A stretch of 64,000 nt of DNA from Streptomyces montanisoli. Its GTDB lineage: Bacteria; Actinomycetota; Actinomycetes; Streptomycetales; Streptomycetaceae. Under the pieces are notes generated by a model. It worked only from the letters and a program-made list of their open reading frames with translations. It had not been told where the DNA came from and made no database searches. How positions within the stretch are numbered: position 1 is the first letter of the stretch; every line of letters starts with the position of its first letter. Position numbers and translations under genes: made by a program. Shown piece after piece: positions 33,893 through 42,794 of this stretch. The DNA lies in the NCBI RefSeq assembly GCF_017813245.1, contig NZ_JAGIQL010000003.1, forward strand, positions 55,409 through 119,408. The letters are read 5' to 3'.

Positions 33893-34990
33893 GTGGCTAC
33901 CGCGCCGTATCGGATGGTGTTCGTCGACCTGCGGTCCGACACCGTGCTCGATGCCCTGCCCGTGCAGGGCGTCGCCCTCGACGACTACATCGGCAAAACG
34001 GGCAGCATGCGCGGCACGGTCCCGATCCCGAACGCGGAGCTCGCCGCGCGGGCCCGCCGCGCGCTGCTGCCCGGCCGTACGGGCGTGTGGGTCGAGCGGG
34101 GGCGCGAGGTGTGGTGGGGCGGCATCCTGTGGACGCTCAGCCTCGCCAGCGACGCCCGCGGGTTCCTGACCGCGCAGGTGCAGTGCGGCGGATGGGAAAG
34201 CTACCTGTACCGGCGCCTGCTCGAAGACACGGCCGTCGCCGAGCAGGTCGACCAGTTCGACATCGTGCGGCAGCTCGTCGACTACGTGCAGAACAGCCGC
34301 GGCGGGAACCTGGGGATCACGTACGACACGCACACGTCAGGCGTGCTCCGCGACCGCACGTTCCTGCGCTACGACCTGCCCACGATCGGCGACCTCCTCG
34401 ACCAGCTCGCCGGCGACGAGGACGGGTTCGAGTGGCGCATCGCGTCGTACCGCGACGGCGACGGCCGCCGCGTCAAACGGTTGCGCCTAGGCCATCCGAT
34501 CATCCGCGCCGGCGCGGCCGAGATCGTGCTCGACCACCCGGGCCCGGTCCTGTCCTACACGTGGCCGACCGACGCCACGAAGAAGGCGAACGCGTGGCAG
34601 TCCCGCGGCGCGTCCGTCAACGCCAACCAGGCCGCCGACTCGTACCCGCTCATGAGTACGCAGCTGGTCGACGACGCCAACCTCGACGCCGGGTGGCCGC
34701 GCCTCGACGGCACCAGCGACTACACCACCGTCACGGACCCGGCCACCCTCGACGCGCACGCCCGCGCCGACTGGACCGCCGCCCGCGACCCCGTGCAGAT
34801 ACCGGAAGTCGAGGTACTGCTCGGCGGGAACGTTACGCCCACCCTGCTCGGCGCCACGGTGCGACTCCGCATCCGCGACCTGTGGCACCCCGTCACCCTC
34901 GACGCCCGATACCGCGTCGTCGGCCTGTCCATCTCCCCACCGGAACGCGGCCGACCCGAAACCGCGAAGCTCTACTTGGAGGTTCCGTAG
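33893..34990 (+). CDS. Tail/baseplate hub protein (Tal-like)
   Basis: 365 residues from GTG 33893. [20 protein letters not shown] then [20 protein letters not shown] matches the start of many actinophage minor tail proteins that form the hub; [20 protein letters not shown] and [19 protein letters not shown] are also typical. No peptidase motif was recognised. Its stop overlaps the next start. Confidence 0.72.
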   Translation: MATAPYRMVFVDLRSDTVLDALPVQGVALDDYIGKTGSMRGTVPIPNAELAARARRALLPGRTGVWVERGREVWWGGILWTLSLASDARGFLTAQVQCGGWESYLYRRLLEDTAVAEQVDQFDIVRQLVDYVQNSRGGNLGITYDTHTSGVLRDRTFLRYDLPTIGDLLDQLAGDEDGFEWRIASYRDGDGRRVKRLRLGHPIIRAGAAEIVLDHPGPVLSYTWPTDATKKANAWQSRGASVNANQAADSYPLMSTQLVDDANLDAGWPRLDGTSDYTTVTDPATLDAHARADWTAARDPVQIPEVEVLLGGNVTPTLLGATVRLRIRDLWHPVTLDARYRVVGLSISPPERGRPETAKLYLEVP

Positions 34991-35778
34991 TGCCGTACGT
35001 GCCACAGGACGTACTCGACCGGATCGCCTCCCTTGAGCGCGAGATACGGGAGCTGCGCGGCCGCTCACAGATCCGGCCCGCCCTCGACCAGATCCTGCAC
35101 GGCAAAGTGACCATCGGCGAGGGCGGCAGCCTCGACGTACGGGCCCCCAACGGCGCGCAGATTCTCGGCGTCGGCCAGTTCGCAAACGGGCGCTACGGCA
35201 TCGCGTCGGCCCGCGAGGACGGTACCGGCATCGCGTTGCAGATCGGCGGCAACAGCACCGACCTCCGCCAGATGATCCGCGTCTATCCGCGCGGTGGGTA
35301 TCCCAACGGACCGATCCTCATGGACGATGCCTATGCGGACGGCTACCTCGGCCGCCCATGGATGCCGATACAGCTGCACCCCACCGCACGGCAGGGCGGG
35401 TACACCGGCACCGCGTACGACTTCGCATGGGTCGGCATCTCCCCAGTGCACAACGCGGTCCTGTATCTGCACACCAGTACGTATGCCAACACGGGTGGCG
35501 CGCAAGCGCGGGTCGTGCTCACGCACGGCGATGACGAGACCACCCTCGACGAGTGGGATTGCGCGGCGAACGGGTGGACCGACCGCAACATCGTGCACCC
35601 CCTCGATGGCGTGCCGTTTCTGGACTTCGTCAACGTACAAATCGAGCACCGCAACAAGACGAGCGGGCAGAACTGCGAAACGCGCGTCTTCTCCGCGTAC
35701 ACGCGCAACACGCTGACGGCCGACGAGACACCCGACGCGCCGTTCTCCGCCGCATCGACCACCGAGAAGGGAGCGTAA
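34990..35778 (+). CDS. Minor tail protein with short coiled coil
   Basis: 262 residues, GTG 34990 overlapping the previous stop. Starts with a short coiled coil (RIASLEREIRELRGRSQI) that could trimerise, followed by GKVTIGEGGSLDVRAPNG, a sequence common in trimeric actinophage tail proteins, and a beta-rich end. It probably attaches fibres to the baseplate. Confidence 0.7.
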   Translation: MPYVPQDVLDRIASLEREIRELRGRSQIRPALDQILHGKVTIGEGGSLDVRAPNGAQILGVGQFANGRYGIASAREDGTGIALQIGGNSTDLRQMIRVYPRGGYPNGPILMDDAYADGYLGRPWMPIQLHPTARQGGYTGTAYDFAWVGISPVHNAVLYLHTSTYANTGGAQARVVLTHGDDETTLDEWDCAANGWTDRNIVHPLDGVPFLDFVNVQIEHRNKTSGQNCETRVFSAYTRNTLTADETPDAPFSAASTTEKGA

Positions 35779-37277
35779 TGCTGCCCGAGGGCATCCCCAC
35801 CGTGACCGTCACCGGCCGCTACCTGTTCCCCGACGGCCGGCCCCTGTCCGGGCAGGTCGTGTTCAGGGCGCCCGCGCTGCTCACGTTCGCCGACGACGAC
35901 GTGATCCTCGGCGGGCCCGTCACCGCCTCGCTCGACGAACAGGGCGCGTTCAAGGTCACCTTGCCCGCGACCGACGCGCCCGGCATGAACCCGGGCGGCT
36001 GGTCGTATGCGGTCGCCGAGCAGTTCGCCAGCGTGGCGCAGAACCGCACCTATCAGATCCTCCTGCCCGCCGAGTCGCCCGCGGTCGATATCGCCGACCT
36101 CGCGCCGACCGACCCGACGACGCCCAACTACGTGGCCGTACGCGGCGACTCCGCGTACGAGGTCGCGGTCGCGCAGGGGTTCGTCGGCACCGTCGAGCAA
36201 TGGCTCGCCTCCCTGGTCGGCCCGCAGGGCGAGCAGGGCCTCACGGGCGAGCAGGGCCCGCAGGGCGTACAGGGGCCGCAGGGTGACACGGGCCCGCAGG
36301 GTCCGCCGGGCGTCGTGCAGTCCGTCAACGGGCAGGCCGTCGCCGAGGTGGAACTCGGCGCGGTCGACGTACACGCCGTGCCGGATACCGCGCCGGGCGC
36401 CGCGGGCGGCGTGGCGCAGCTCGGCGACGACGGGAAGGTACCGGCCGCGCAGCTGCCCACCCTCGGCGCCGTCGAGTCCGTCAACGAGCAGACGGGCGCG
36501 GTCGTCCTCGACGCGGCCGACGTGCAGGCGATCCCGGCCGCGGAGAAAGGCGCCGACAACGGGGTCGCGCCGCTGAACGAGTTCGGGAACGTGCCCACCG
36601 CGAACCTGCCGGACCTGTCCGGCTCGTACGTCGCGGTATCGACGCGTGGCGCTGCGGGCGGCGTGGCCACCCTCGACAGCGCGGGCATCGTCCCCGCTGC
36701 GCAGCTGCCGCCACCGTCGAACGAGTTCAGGCCGGCCGACCTCGCACTCAAGGCGTGGGCGTTCGACCCCGGACTCGGTCAGTCGGAGGTGAAGTACCCG
36801 AGTAGCGGATCGTTGCGCGTGACGGCCGTGCAGCTGCACAACACCGAGACCGTGTCATCCATCGTGTGGCACCTGTTCGGCTACAACGCGGGCATCACGG
36901 CTGGCGACGCGGGCATTTTCGACTCGTCCGGCGCGCGCCTACGCACGACCGGCGACCTGTCCGTCTCGGGCAAGGTTCCCCAGGAGCACGGCGTAGGCGG
37001 GCACACGTACGCCATCCCGCTCACGTCGAGTGTCACTCTGGCCCCGGGGATCTACTACCTCGCGTTTTGGATGACGTACACCAGCGGCAACGGTCCCGGC
37101 ATGCTCGTTTCGGAGTCGAACGGCAACTTCATTCCGACGTTCTACGGCCTGAACAACACGATCCGATTCGGCGTGGACCTGTCCGCCACTGGCCTACCGT
37201 CCTCGCTCAATCTGTCGTCGTTCGGCAAGGACGAGAACACCACGTCGCCCAACAAGTTCTGGCAGGGCCTCGCGTAA
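35778..37277 (+). CDS. Tail fibre / receptor-binding protein with collagen-like repeats
   Basis: 499 residues. N-terminal domain ([20 protein letters not shown]) attaches to the tail. At about residues 150-175 is a collagen-like G-x-x run ([20 protein letters not shown]) that forms a triple helix. Two repeated linker units follow ([20 protein letters not shown] and a preceding similar copy), then a C-terminal beta domain that is the likely receptor binder. It determines host range by inference. Confidence 0.8.
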   Translation: MLPEGIPTVTVTGRYLFPDGRPLSGQVVFRAPALLTFADDDVILGGPVTASLDEQGAFKVTLPATDAPGMNPGGWSYAVAEQFASVAQNRTYQILLPAESPAVDIADLAPTDPTTPNYVAVRGDSAYEVAVAQGFVGTVEQWLASLVGPQGEQGLTGEQGPQGVQGPQGDTGPQGPPGVVQSVNGQAVAEVELGAVDVHAVPDTAPGAAGGVAQLGDDGKVPAAQLPTLGAVESVNEQTGAVVLDAADVQAIPAAEKGADNGVAPLNEFGNVPTANLPDLSGSYVAVSTRGAAGGVATLDSAGIVPAAQLPPPSNEFRPADLALKAWAFDPGLGQSEVKYPSSGSLRVTAVQLHNTETVSSIVWHLFGYNAGITAGDAGIFDSSGARLRTTGDLSVSGKVPQEHGVGGHTYAIPLTSSVTLAPGIYYLAFWMTYTSGNGPGMLVSESNGNFIPTFYGLNNTIRFGVDLSATGLPSSLNLSSFGKDENTTSPNKFWQGLA

Positions 37278-37350
37278 CCGCGCCGACCCTCACCACGCAC
37301 GCCCGCCGGTATCGCGCCGCGGGCGTTTCTCATGTCAGGAGTACTTCCCC

Positions 37351-38430
37351 ATGGCACGTATGCCCGGCGCCACGTGGCGCCCCGTCAAGAACTACACGAA
37401 CGGCGGCCAGCAGTCCGTACGAGGCGTCGTCATCCACATCATGGATGGCACCCTGGCCGGTACCGAGAGCTGGTTCAACAACTCGGACGCGCAGGCGTCC
37501 AGCCACTTCGGGACCGGCAAGGGCGGCGAGCTGCGGCAGTGGGTCGACACCTCCGACCGCGCGTGGGCGCAGGCCGCGGGCAACCGCGACTGGCTCAGCG
37601 TCGAGAACGAGGGCAAGGGCGGCGACGCCCTCACCGACGCCCAGCTCGACCGCTGCGCCGATGTCCTGCGCTGGGCCCACAAGACGTACGGCGTGCCGCT
37701 CCAGGTCGCGTCAAGCCCGTCCGGCAAGGGTCTCGGGTACCACGCGATGGGCGGGGCCGCGTGGGGCGGGCACACGTCGTGCCCGGGGTCCCGGATCGTG
37801 GCGCAGCTCGGCGAGATCGTGAAGCGCGCCGGCGGCTCTGGCTCGTCGGCCGGGGGCGGTTCCTCATCGGGCGTGGCCCGGTACGAGGTGACCATCGGCG
37901 GCCTCGCGTACGGGTACGGCGCGCACGGCGACCAGGTGACCCGCGTCGGTAAGGCGCTCGTCGCGAAGGGCTTCGGGAAGCACTACAGCGTGGGGCCCGG
38001 CCCGACGTGGACCGATGCGGACACCGAGAACTATGCGGACTATCAGCGCTCGCTCGGCTACCACGGCGCGGACGCCGACGGCATCCCCGGGGAGACCAGC
38101 CTCCGCAAGCTGCTCGGCACCCTGCCCGGCAAAACCGGACACGTCGTCGACCTGTCCAACGTGATCGCCGCCGCCCGCAAGGACCCGGGCGCCGCGCAGG
38201 GTCACCAGACGCACGCCGCAGACGTGCGAGTCGTCGAGGCCGCGCTCAAGGCCGAGGGCCTGCTCTCCGCCACGTACGCGAGCGACGGATCGTTCGGCAC
38301 CACCACGGTCACCGCGTACGCCGCGTGGCAGCGCCACCTCGGCTACCACGGCGCCGACGCTGACGGCATCCCCGGCAAGGCGTCCCTCGCCAAGCTCGGC
38401 AAGGCGCACGGCTTCACCGTCAAGGCGTAG
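37351..38430 (+). CDS. Endolysin: N-acetylmuramoyl-L-alanine amidase with two peptidoglycan-binding repeats
   Basis: 359 residues. Amidase_2 domain with VVIHIMDGT (His 29) and GHTSCPG (His 141, Cys 145) as likely zinc ligands. A Gly/Ser linker (GGSGSSAGGGSSSG) leads to two repeats, each containing YGADAD-like LGYHGADADGIPG, of the peptidoglycan-binding type found in Streptomyces phage lysins. It cuts the cell wall at lysis; release depends on the holin encoded next. Confidence 0.93.
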   Translation: MARMPGATWRPVKNYTNGGQQSVRGVVIHIMDGTLAGTESWFNNSDAQASSHFGTGKGGELRQWVDTSDRAWAQAAGNRDWLSVENEGKGGDALTDAQLDRCADVLRWAHKTYGVPLQVASSPSGKGLGYHAMGGAAWGGHTSCPGSRIVAQLGEIVKRAGGSGSSAGGGSSSGVARYEVTIGGLAYGYGAHGDQVTRVGKALVAKGFGKHYSVGPGPTWTDADTENYADYQRSLGYHGADADGIPGETSLRKLLGTLPGKTGHVVDLSNVIAAARKDPGAAQGHQTHAADVRVVEAALKAEGLLSATYASDGSFGTTTVTAYAAWQRHLGYHGADADGIPGKASLAKLGKAHGFTVKA

Positions 38431-38514
38431 CCCGCGCCGCACCTGCCCGCCCCGTCGGCCACCGCGCCGCGGGGCGGGCCCCTGCCACCCTCCACGATGG
38501 GAGACCCCTACCTC

Positions 38515-38799
38515 ATGAGTGACAAGACCAAGCGGGCCATACGCACCGCGATACAGACCCTGCTCGCCGTCGCTGCGGTCCTGCCCGCCCTCGCCGCCGT
38601 CCTCGCCGACAGCGAGCTCGCGGTCGCCGCGCCGTGGCTGATCGCCGCCGCCGGATCGGCCGCCGCGGTCGCGGGCGTCGTCGCCCGCGTCATGGCCTCG
38701 CCCGTCGTCGAGCGCGTGCTCGCACGGCTCGGAATCGGCCTCACGGACACCGCGCCAGCCGCGCTCGCCCAGACCACGGAGGGCGACGCGCTGCGATGA
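38515..38799 (+). CDS. Holin, two membrane helices
   Basis: 94 residues from ATG 38515, with GGGAG 11 bases upstream. Helices at TAIQTLLAVAAVLPALAAVL and APWLIAAAGSAAAVAGVVAR with a charged end. Its place after the lysin and before another membrane protein is the usual lysis cassette. A longer version from 38497 is in frame but lacks ribosome-site support. Confidence 0.8.
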   Translation: MSDKTKRAIRTAIQTLLAVAAVLPALAAVLADSELAVAAPWLIAAAGSAAAVAGVVARVMASPVVERVLARLGIGLTDTAPAALAQTTEGDALR

Positions 38800-39128
38800 C
38801 CGAGCCGACCGACACGGCCGCTATCGCGGTCGCCCTCGCCGAGCTGCGCGGCACCATGGCCGAAGGGTTCGCCACCGTCAACGGGTCGTTGAACCTGGTC
38901 ACGCAGCGACATGACCAGACCGAGCGCAGCCTGTCGGCCCACGGCGACCAGCTCGACGCCCTCGAAGCGCGCCTTGACACCGTGGAGCGGGGCGACACCG
39001 AGCGGCAGAAGCGCGACGCTAGCCGCCTAGCGGCCCTTGAGGCGCGCCGGTGGCCGCTCGGAACCGTGTCGGCCATCGTCGCCATCGCCGCCCTTATCGT
39101 CGCCGTGTGGCAGGGAACTGCCCAGTGA
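38796..39128 (+). CDS. Coiled-coil protein with C-terminal membrane anchor (lysis accessory)
   Basis: 110 residues, ATG overlapping the holin stop. Long coiled coil (RSLSAHGDQLDALEARLDTV) followed by one C-terminal hydrophobic helix (GTVSAIVAIAALIVAVW). This plan is seen in DUF2746-type phage proteins beside holins. Possibly a second holin or a spanin-like part; not proven. Confidence 0.65.
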   Translation: MTEPTDTAAIAVALAELRGTMAEGFATVNGSLNLVTQRHDQTERSLSAHGDQLDALEARLDTVERGDTERQKRDASRLAALEARRWPLGTVSAIVAIAALIVAVWQGTAQ

Positions 39129-39216
39129 CCGCGCCTCGCCCCCGTTCGGCCTACGGGCCGGGCGGGGGCGTTCCGTCGTCCCGCGGCCGTAGGCTCAAGC
39201 CAGCACGCGAACACGC

Positions 39217-39251
39217 AGCGGCCCGCCCCGAATGCCGCGGGGCGGGCCGCT
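39217..39251. terminator. Strong bidirectional terminator after the lysis genes
   Basis: AGCGGCCCGCCCCG and CGGGGCGGGCCGCT form a perfect 14-bp stem around a 7-base loop. It lies between the convergent late operon and the DUF397-XRE pair and would separate the two. Confidence 0.85.
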
Positions 39252-39267
39252 GTTGCTTGCTCCTGCG

Positions 39268-39483
39268 CTACGCGACGAATCGGCCCTCGCGAGCCGCGGA
39301 CACGAAGCCGACGGCCTGCTCGCGCGTCAGCAGAAGCGCCGGCCCCGTCGGGTTCTTGCTGTCCCGCACCGCGACCGACTGATCGTCGACGACCCCGAAC
39401 TCAACACAGTCGGATTGGGTGCCAGACGCCGAAGACTTCCACCAGGCAACGGCGAGAGTCGACGCGTCTTCGATGTGGTTCAT
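39268..39483 (-). CDS. DUF397 protein
   Basis: 71 residues with the DUF397 signature: WWKSSASGTQSDCVEFGVVD, VAVRDSKNPTGPALLLT and a final FVSAAREGRF. The ATG at 39483 overlaps the stop of the XRE gene (ATGA), and AAGGAAG precedes it. In Streptomyces, DUF397 proteins pair with XRE-DUF5753 regulators (for example beside whiJ) and may act as their partner or as a target. Here the pair is in the prophage. Confidence 0.92.
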   Translation of the reverse strand: MNHIEDASTLAVAWWKSSASGTQSDCVEFGVVDDQSVAVRDSKNPTGPALLLTREQAVGFVSAAREGRFVA

Positions 39484-40337
39484 GCGAATTTCTTCCTTAT
39501 CTCTGTGATGCAATCTGCGGACGCCTCGACCGGCAGCGCCGCTGCGCACAACCGCTCGAACGCGTCCCTGTAGACGCCGACCTGTTCCCGGTCCTCGACG
39601 TACAGGGCTGAGGTCAGGCTCTCGACGTGCACAACGTCGAGGTCCGCGTGCGTCTCGAACCCGAGAATCGAGTATGAACCCATCTGGCCCACGTGCGGCG
39701 GGGCATCAGCGGGCAACACCTGAATGGTCACGTTGGGCCGCTTACTCAAGGCGAGCAGCCGCGCGAGCTGGTCGCGCATCACGCCTTCACCGTTGCACCG
39801 CGTGCGTAGCGCCTGCTCGCCGACGATCGCCCACAGGCCGAGCGGCTGCTCACGCGTCAACACGGCCTGCCGCGCGAGGCGTACCTCGACCAAAGCGTCG
39901 ACCTTCTCCTCGACTGCGGCCGACATGCCGATCGAGGTCATGAACTCGCGCGCGTACTCGCCTGTTTGCAGCAGGCCCGGAATTACGCCCATCTGCCACG
40001 TGCGCACCGTGGTTGCTTCCGATTCGAGGCTGATCAAGTCCTCGTACACGGGCGACAGGACGCCGCGGTAAGACTGCCACCACCCGCGTTGGCTGCCCTC
40101 CCGGGTGAGGGCGAGCAGGGCGGCCCGTAGCTCTCCGTCCTCGACGCCGTACAGGTCGAGCAGGGCCTCAACGTCTGCCGATTTGGCCGCAGTCTTGGCG
40201 ATCTCCAACCGCGACAGCTTGGCAACGGTGATCTTGCCGGACTTCTCGGCTACGTCTTCAAGGGTGAGCGAGAGGTCATCGCGCAGGGCGCGCAACTTCG
40301 CGCCGAGCCTGCGCCGGCGCACGGTAGGCGTGCTCAC
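39480..40337 (-). CDS. XRE-family regulator with DUF5753 domain (WhiJ-like)
   Basis: 285 residues from GTG 40337, preceded by GGAGGG. N-terminal HTH (LSLTLEDVAEKSGKITVAKL then SRLE) followed by the DUF5753 sensor-like domain (GVIPGLLQTGEYAREFMTSI, VQVLPADAPPHVG-type core and QVGVYRDAFERL). The family includes WhiJ of Streptomyces coelicolor, a regulator of sporulation. The frame is open further upstream, but the family length and ribosome site support 40337. It is coupled to DUF397 and divergent from an ATPase gene, the classical triad. Confidence 0.9.
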   Translation of the reverse strand: MSTPTVRRRRLGAKLRALRDDLSLTLEDVAEKSGKITVAKLSRLEIAKTAAKSADVEALLDLYGVEDGELRAALLALTREGSQRGWWQSYRGVLSPVYEDLISLESEATTVRTWQMGVIPGLLQTGEYAREFMTSIGMSAAVEEKVDALVEVRLARQAVLTREQPLGLWAIVGEQALRTRCNGEGVMRDQLARLLALSKRPNVTIQVLPADAPPHVGQMGSYSILGFETHADLDVVHVESLTSALYVEDREQVGVYRDAFERLCAAALPVEASADCITEIRKKFA

Positions 40338-40578
40338 GGCCCCCTCCTTCACTTCCGCGTCTTGCTCGACAGTCTGCCGTGTGTCCTCATGCCGTGTCAC
40401 CTGCGATCCCCTCACTTCACGAACCTTCCTCGTGGGCATATGCGAATTCTCATCAGTACTTGCGAACAGGTTGTGCATGCAAGCGCAGGGGAGCACTCTT
40501 GCCTACGAAACGTGCCCGTGACGTTACTGGCGTGACGAAATTCGTGTCGGGCATCACCCAAGCCTGAGGGGACTTCGC
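40338..40578. promoter_or_regulatory. Divergent regulatory gap between XRE and ATPase genes
   Basis: 241 bases without a convincing gene. Two TGCGAA sites (40441-40446 and 40461-40466) are exactly 20 bases apart, and CGTGACG occurs twice near 40517 and 40530, all in sequence of lower GC than the flanking genes. These are candidate half-sites for the XRE regulator or promoter elements. Confidence 0.4.
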
Positions 40579-41040
40579 ATGGTGGCCATGCAGGATCAAC
40601 CGACGACGACCGATCCGCCCTGCTGCCCACCACCCGACGGCCCGCCCCCAACTGCCCTGTTCGCAGCTGACCCGGAGTCCGCGCGGGCCGCGCGCGTGTT
40701 CGCGCGCGAGGTGGTCGAGAACCGGGCGCCCGGCGCCCCCGCCGACTCCGTCAGCGACGTACAGCTCGTCGTGTCCGAGCTGGTGACGAACGCGATCCGG
40801 TACGGCACTGAACCGGGTGATTCGCTCGCGCTCATCGTTGACGCCACACCGCAGCGCGTCCGCGTCGAGGTGCACGACCCGCGGCGCCGGCGCCCGGCCA
40901 TGCGGGCAGAGTCCCCGGATCGGCAGCGGGGGCGCGGTCTGTTCATCGTCGACACGCTCGCCCAGTGGGGAATCGACGACCGACCGTTCGGAAAGATCGT
41001 TTGGGCTGAGCTCACCTGGACGAACGGGGAGGCGCCATGA
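40579..41040 (+). CDS. Histidine-kinase-like ATPase (anti-sigma-factor-type HATPase)
   Basis: 153 residues. The GHKL ATPase boxes are seen as VVSELVTNAIRYGT (N box), VEVHDP (G1-like) and QRGRGLFIVDTLAQWGI (G2). There is no kinase dimerisation domain, so this is the small AbaA-orf/RsbW-like type common beside XRE-DUF397 pairs in Streptomyces. ATG 40579 with GAGGGG upstream; the ATG at 40588 is an alternative. Divergent from the XRE gene. Confidence 0.85.
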   Translation: MVAMQDQPTTTDPPCCPPPDGPPPTALFAADPESARAARVFAREVVENRAPGAPADSVSDVQLVVSELVTNAIRYGTEPGDSLALIVDATPQRVRVEVHDPRRRRPAMRAESPDRQRGRGLFIVDTLAQWGIDDRPFGKIVWAELTWTNGEAP

Positions 41041-41213
41041 CGCAGTGCTACAAGGGCGGGCACGACTTCCCCATCGAGGACGAGTACGGCGCGTACTGCG
41101 AGCAGCACGGGGTCGAGCTCATCCGCCGGCGGCCTCACCCCATGCCGCCGCCGCACCCGCTGATGCCGCGACGCACCGACGATGGCGACGAGCAGGCGCC
41201 GCGCTCCACCTGA
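41037..41213 (+). CDS. Small protein coupled to the ATPase, 58 residues
   Basis: ATG overlaps the ATPase stop (ATGA). Begins MTQCYKGGHDFPIEDEYGAY then CEQHG, with paired Cys and His that could bind a metal, and a Pro/Arg-rich tail. It is the last gene of the prophage. Its coding support is the coupling and good codon use; no family was recognised. Confidence 0.6.
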   Translation: MTQCYKGGHDFPIEDEYGAYCEQHGVELIRRRPHPMPPPHPLMPRRTDDGDEQAPRST

Positions 41214-41227
41214 CCGCAGAACAGACC

Positions 41228-41264
41228 AGAGGGCCCGCCCCGGATGAACTGGGGCGGGCCCTCT
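41228..41264. terminator. Terminator at the right end of the prophage
   Basis: AGAGGGCCCGCCCC and GGGGCGGGCCCTCT form a perfect 14-bp stem with a 9-base loop. It closes the ATPase operon and insulates the prophage from the antisense direction of host yifB. Confidence 0.85.
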
Positions 41265-41301
41265 GACGTGCGTTGATCACCGAGGCCCACCGGTATCGCA
41301 T

Positions 41302-41345
41302 GCCACCTGTTTTGCACGCTCTATCCAGAAACAGCACTCCTCGAT
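41302..41345. other. attR: prophage/yifB junction
   Basis: Phage sequence ends with GCCACCTGTTTT (41302-41313) then GCACGCTCTATCCA; from 41328 the sequence is host yifB (GAAACAGCACTCC). Joined with the left arm, the phage arms form an imperfect inverted repeat of about 25 bases per half: the first 12 bases identical, about 20 of 25 matching overall. This is the expected form of a serine-integrase attP. Confidence 0.85.
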
Positions 41346-42300
41346 GGGCGAGGGACACGGCGCCCGGCCGGGGCAGGCCGTTGCCCCCGCCGATGAGCGA
41401 CTGCATCGTCGCCGAGTGGTGCGGGGCGCAGTAGGGCGCGGCGCGCACCAGCGGCTCCCCGGGCGGCAGGACGCCCGCGACCGAGTGCACGGCCGTGACT
41501 TCGAGGGACTCCTGCCCTGTCAGCGGCGGCAGGATGCCGGACAGCCGCTCGGCCAGCATGGTCTTGCCCGCGCCAGGCGGCCCCGAGAGCAGCAGGTGGT
41601 GCCCGCCCGCCGCGGCCACCTCGAGGGCGCTGCGCGCCGTGTCCTGGCCGGCCACCTCGGCGAGGTCCGGCCCCCCGGCGGCGCCCGTCGCGATGCCCGT
41701 GCCCACCCCGGCCCCTGGCATCGTGAGCCCGGCGAGCATCGGGTCGGGGCGCCCACGCAGGTCCTCGCGCGGCTCGTCGGGCACCGGCTCGTCGGCGAGC
41801 ACCGCGATCAGCTGGGCGAGGCTGCGCACGCCCAGCACGGACACGCCCGGCACGAGGGACGCCTCACCCGCGGTCTGCTCGGGGACGACCACCTGCCGGT
41901 AGCCGGCCTCGGCCGCCGCGAGTACCGCGGGCAGCACGCCGCGCACGGGCCTGACCCGGCCGTCGAGTCCCAGCTCTCCGATGAGCACCAGGTCGGCGAT
42001 CGACCTGGGGTCGACGCGCTCCGCCGCGCCGAGCACCGCCACCGCGACAGCCAGGTCGAAACCGCTGCCGCTCTTGGGCACGAAGGCCGGGCTGAGGCCG
42101 ACCGTGAGCTTCTTCTGCGGCCATTCCGCGCCGGCGTTGACCACCGCGGCCCTTACCCGGTCCTTGCTCTCCACCAGGCTCTTGTCGGGCAGCCCGACCA
42201 GCGTGAAGGCGGCCACTCCCGGCTCGAGATCGGCCTGGACCTCCACCACCACGCCCTCGACGCCCACCAGCGCCACCGAACACGCGCGCGCGAACCCCAT
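41325..42300 (-). pseudogene. yifB: yifB/comM 5' fragment, interrupted in Walker B
   Basis: About 326 codons from ATG 42300, including the N-terminal Lon-like S5 domain (DLAVAVAVLGAAERV) and AAA+ Walker A (GPPGAGKT, residues 240-247). The last native residues are RGVLFLD, where the normal sequence would continue EAPEFSG. Instead the frame reads into phage DNA (RACKTGGM) and stops at 41119. A truncated product would have Walker A but no Walker B glutamate or sensor motifs and should be inactive as an ATPase. ATG follows directly on the yraN stop. Confidence 0.93.
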
Positions 42301-42678
42301 TCAGGCCACCCCCCGCACGTGCTCGACGACCGGTGCGCCCCTGGCGGGCAGCACCACACCGACGAGATCGATGCGCACGCCGCCCGCGGGCGGGCTCTCG
42401 CACCGCTCGGTGCCGCACCGCTCGACCCAGCAGCCCGCGAGCCGTCTCAGCCGGTCCGCCTTGGCCGGTGTGATCGCCTCCATCGGGTGCTGGAATCCGC
42501 CGGCCCTGCGGGTCTTGACCTCGCAGACCACCAGCACGTCCGCGTCCACCGCCACGATGTCGATCTCGCCGGTCCTGCCGCACCGCCAGTTCCGCGCGAG
42601 CACGGTCATGCCCGCCGCGGCGAGCCGTCGCGCCGCGAGATCCTCTCCGTACCGCCCCAGTGCCCCCGTCGCGTTCAT
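42301..42678 (-). CDS. yraN: UPF0102 protein YraN, nuclease-fold
   Basis: 125 residues. The restriction-endonuclease-like core is seen in [20 protein letters not shown], then [20 protein letters not shown] and KTRR. The D and EVK residues form the expected metal site, though activity is unproven for the family. It lies between DUF2469 and yifB, the conserved actinobacterial order. Confidence 0.93.
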   Translation of the reverse strand: MNATGALGRYGEDLAARRLAAAGMTVLARNWRCGRTGEIDIVAVDADVLVVCEVKTRRAGGFQHPMEAITPAKADRLRRLAGCWVERCGTERCESPPAGGVRIDLVGVVLPARGAPVVEHVRGVA

Positions 42679-42794
42679 CTCGGCACCACCTCCGTCACCG
42701 ACTGTGACGCATGGCGGAGGCCGATGTGGATCTTGGTCGGCGATCGGTGGACAACTCCGGAATTGTGGAAAACCCGCTCACCCGACCGGGTGGA

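Larger units (their letters stand above)
2936..41326. mobile_element. Siphovirus-type prophage, apparently complete, integrated in yifB
   Basis: About 38.4 kb between attL and attR. It holds, in canonical order, an integrase and repressor (leftward), recombination/replication genes, terminase, portal, head, tail, lysis genes and a right-end regulatory cassette. All core genes are open, with no stop or frameshift other than a programmed -1 site in the tail chaperones. A tape measure of about 800 residues and a tail tube gene without contractile sheath indicate a long non-contractile tail. No excisionase (recombination directionality factor) could be identified. Codon use resembles the host, consistent with an actinophage. 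Confidence 0.95.

Noticed and set aside
40338..40496. Longer N terminus of the XRE-DUF5753 protein
   Set aside because: Sequence before GTG 40337 is not typical of the family, and GGAGGG sits at the right place for 40337.
2953..41313. GCCACCTGTTTT/AAAACAGGTGGC as terminal inverted repeats of a transposon
   Set aside because: They lie inside the phage DNA at each end, there is no target duplication or transposase, and they fit the two half-sites of a serine-integrase attP.
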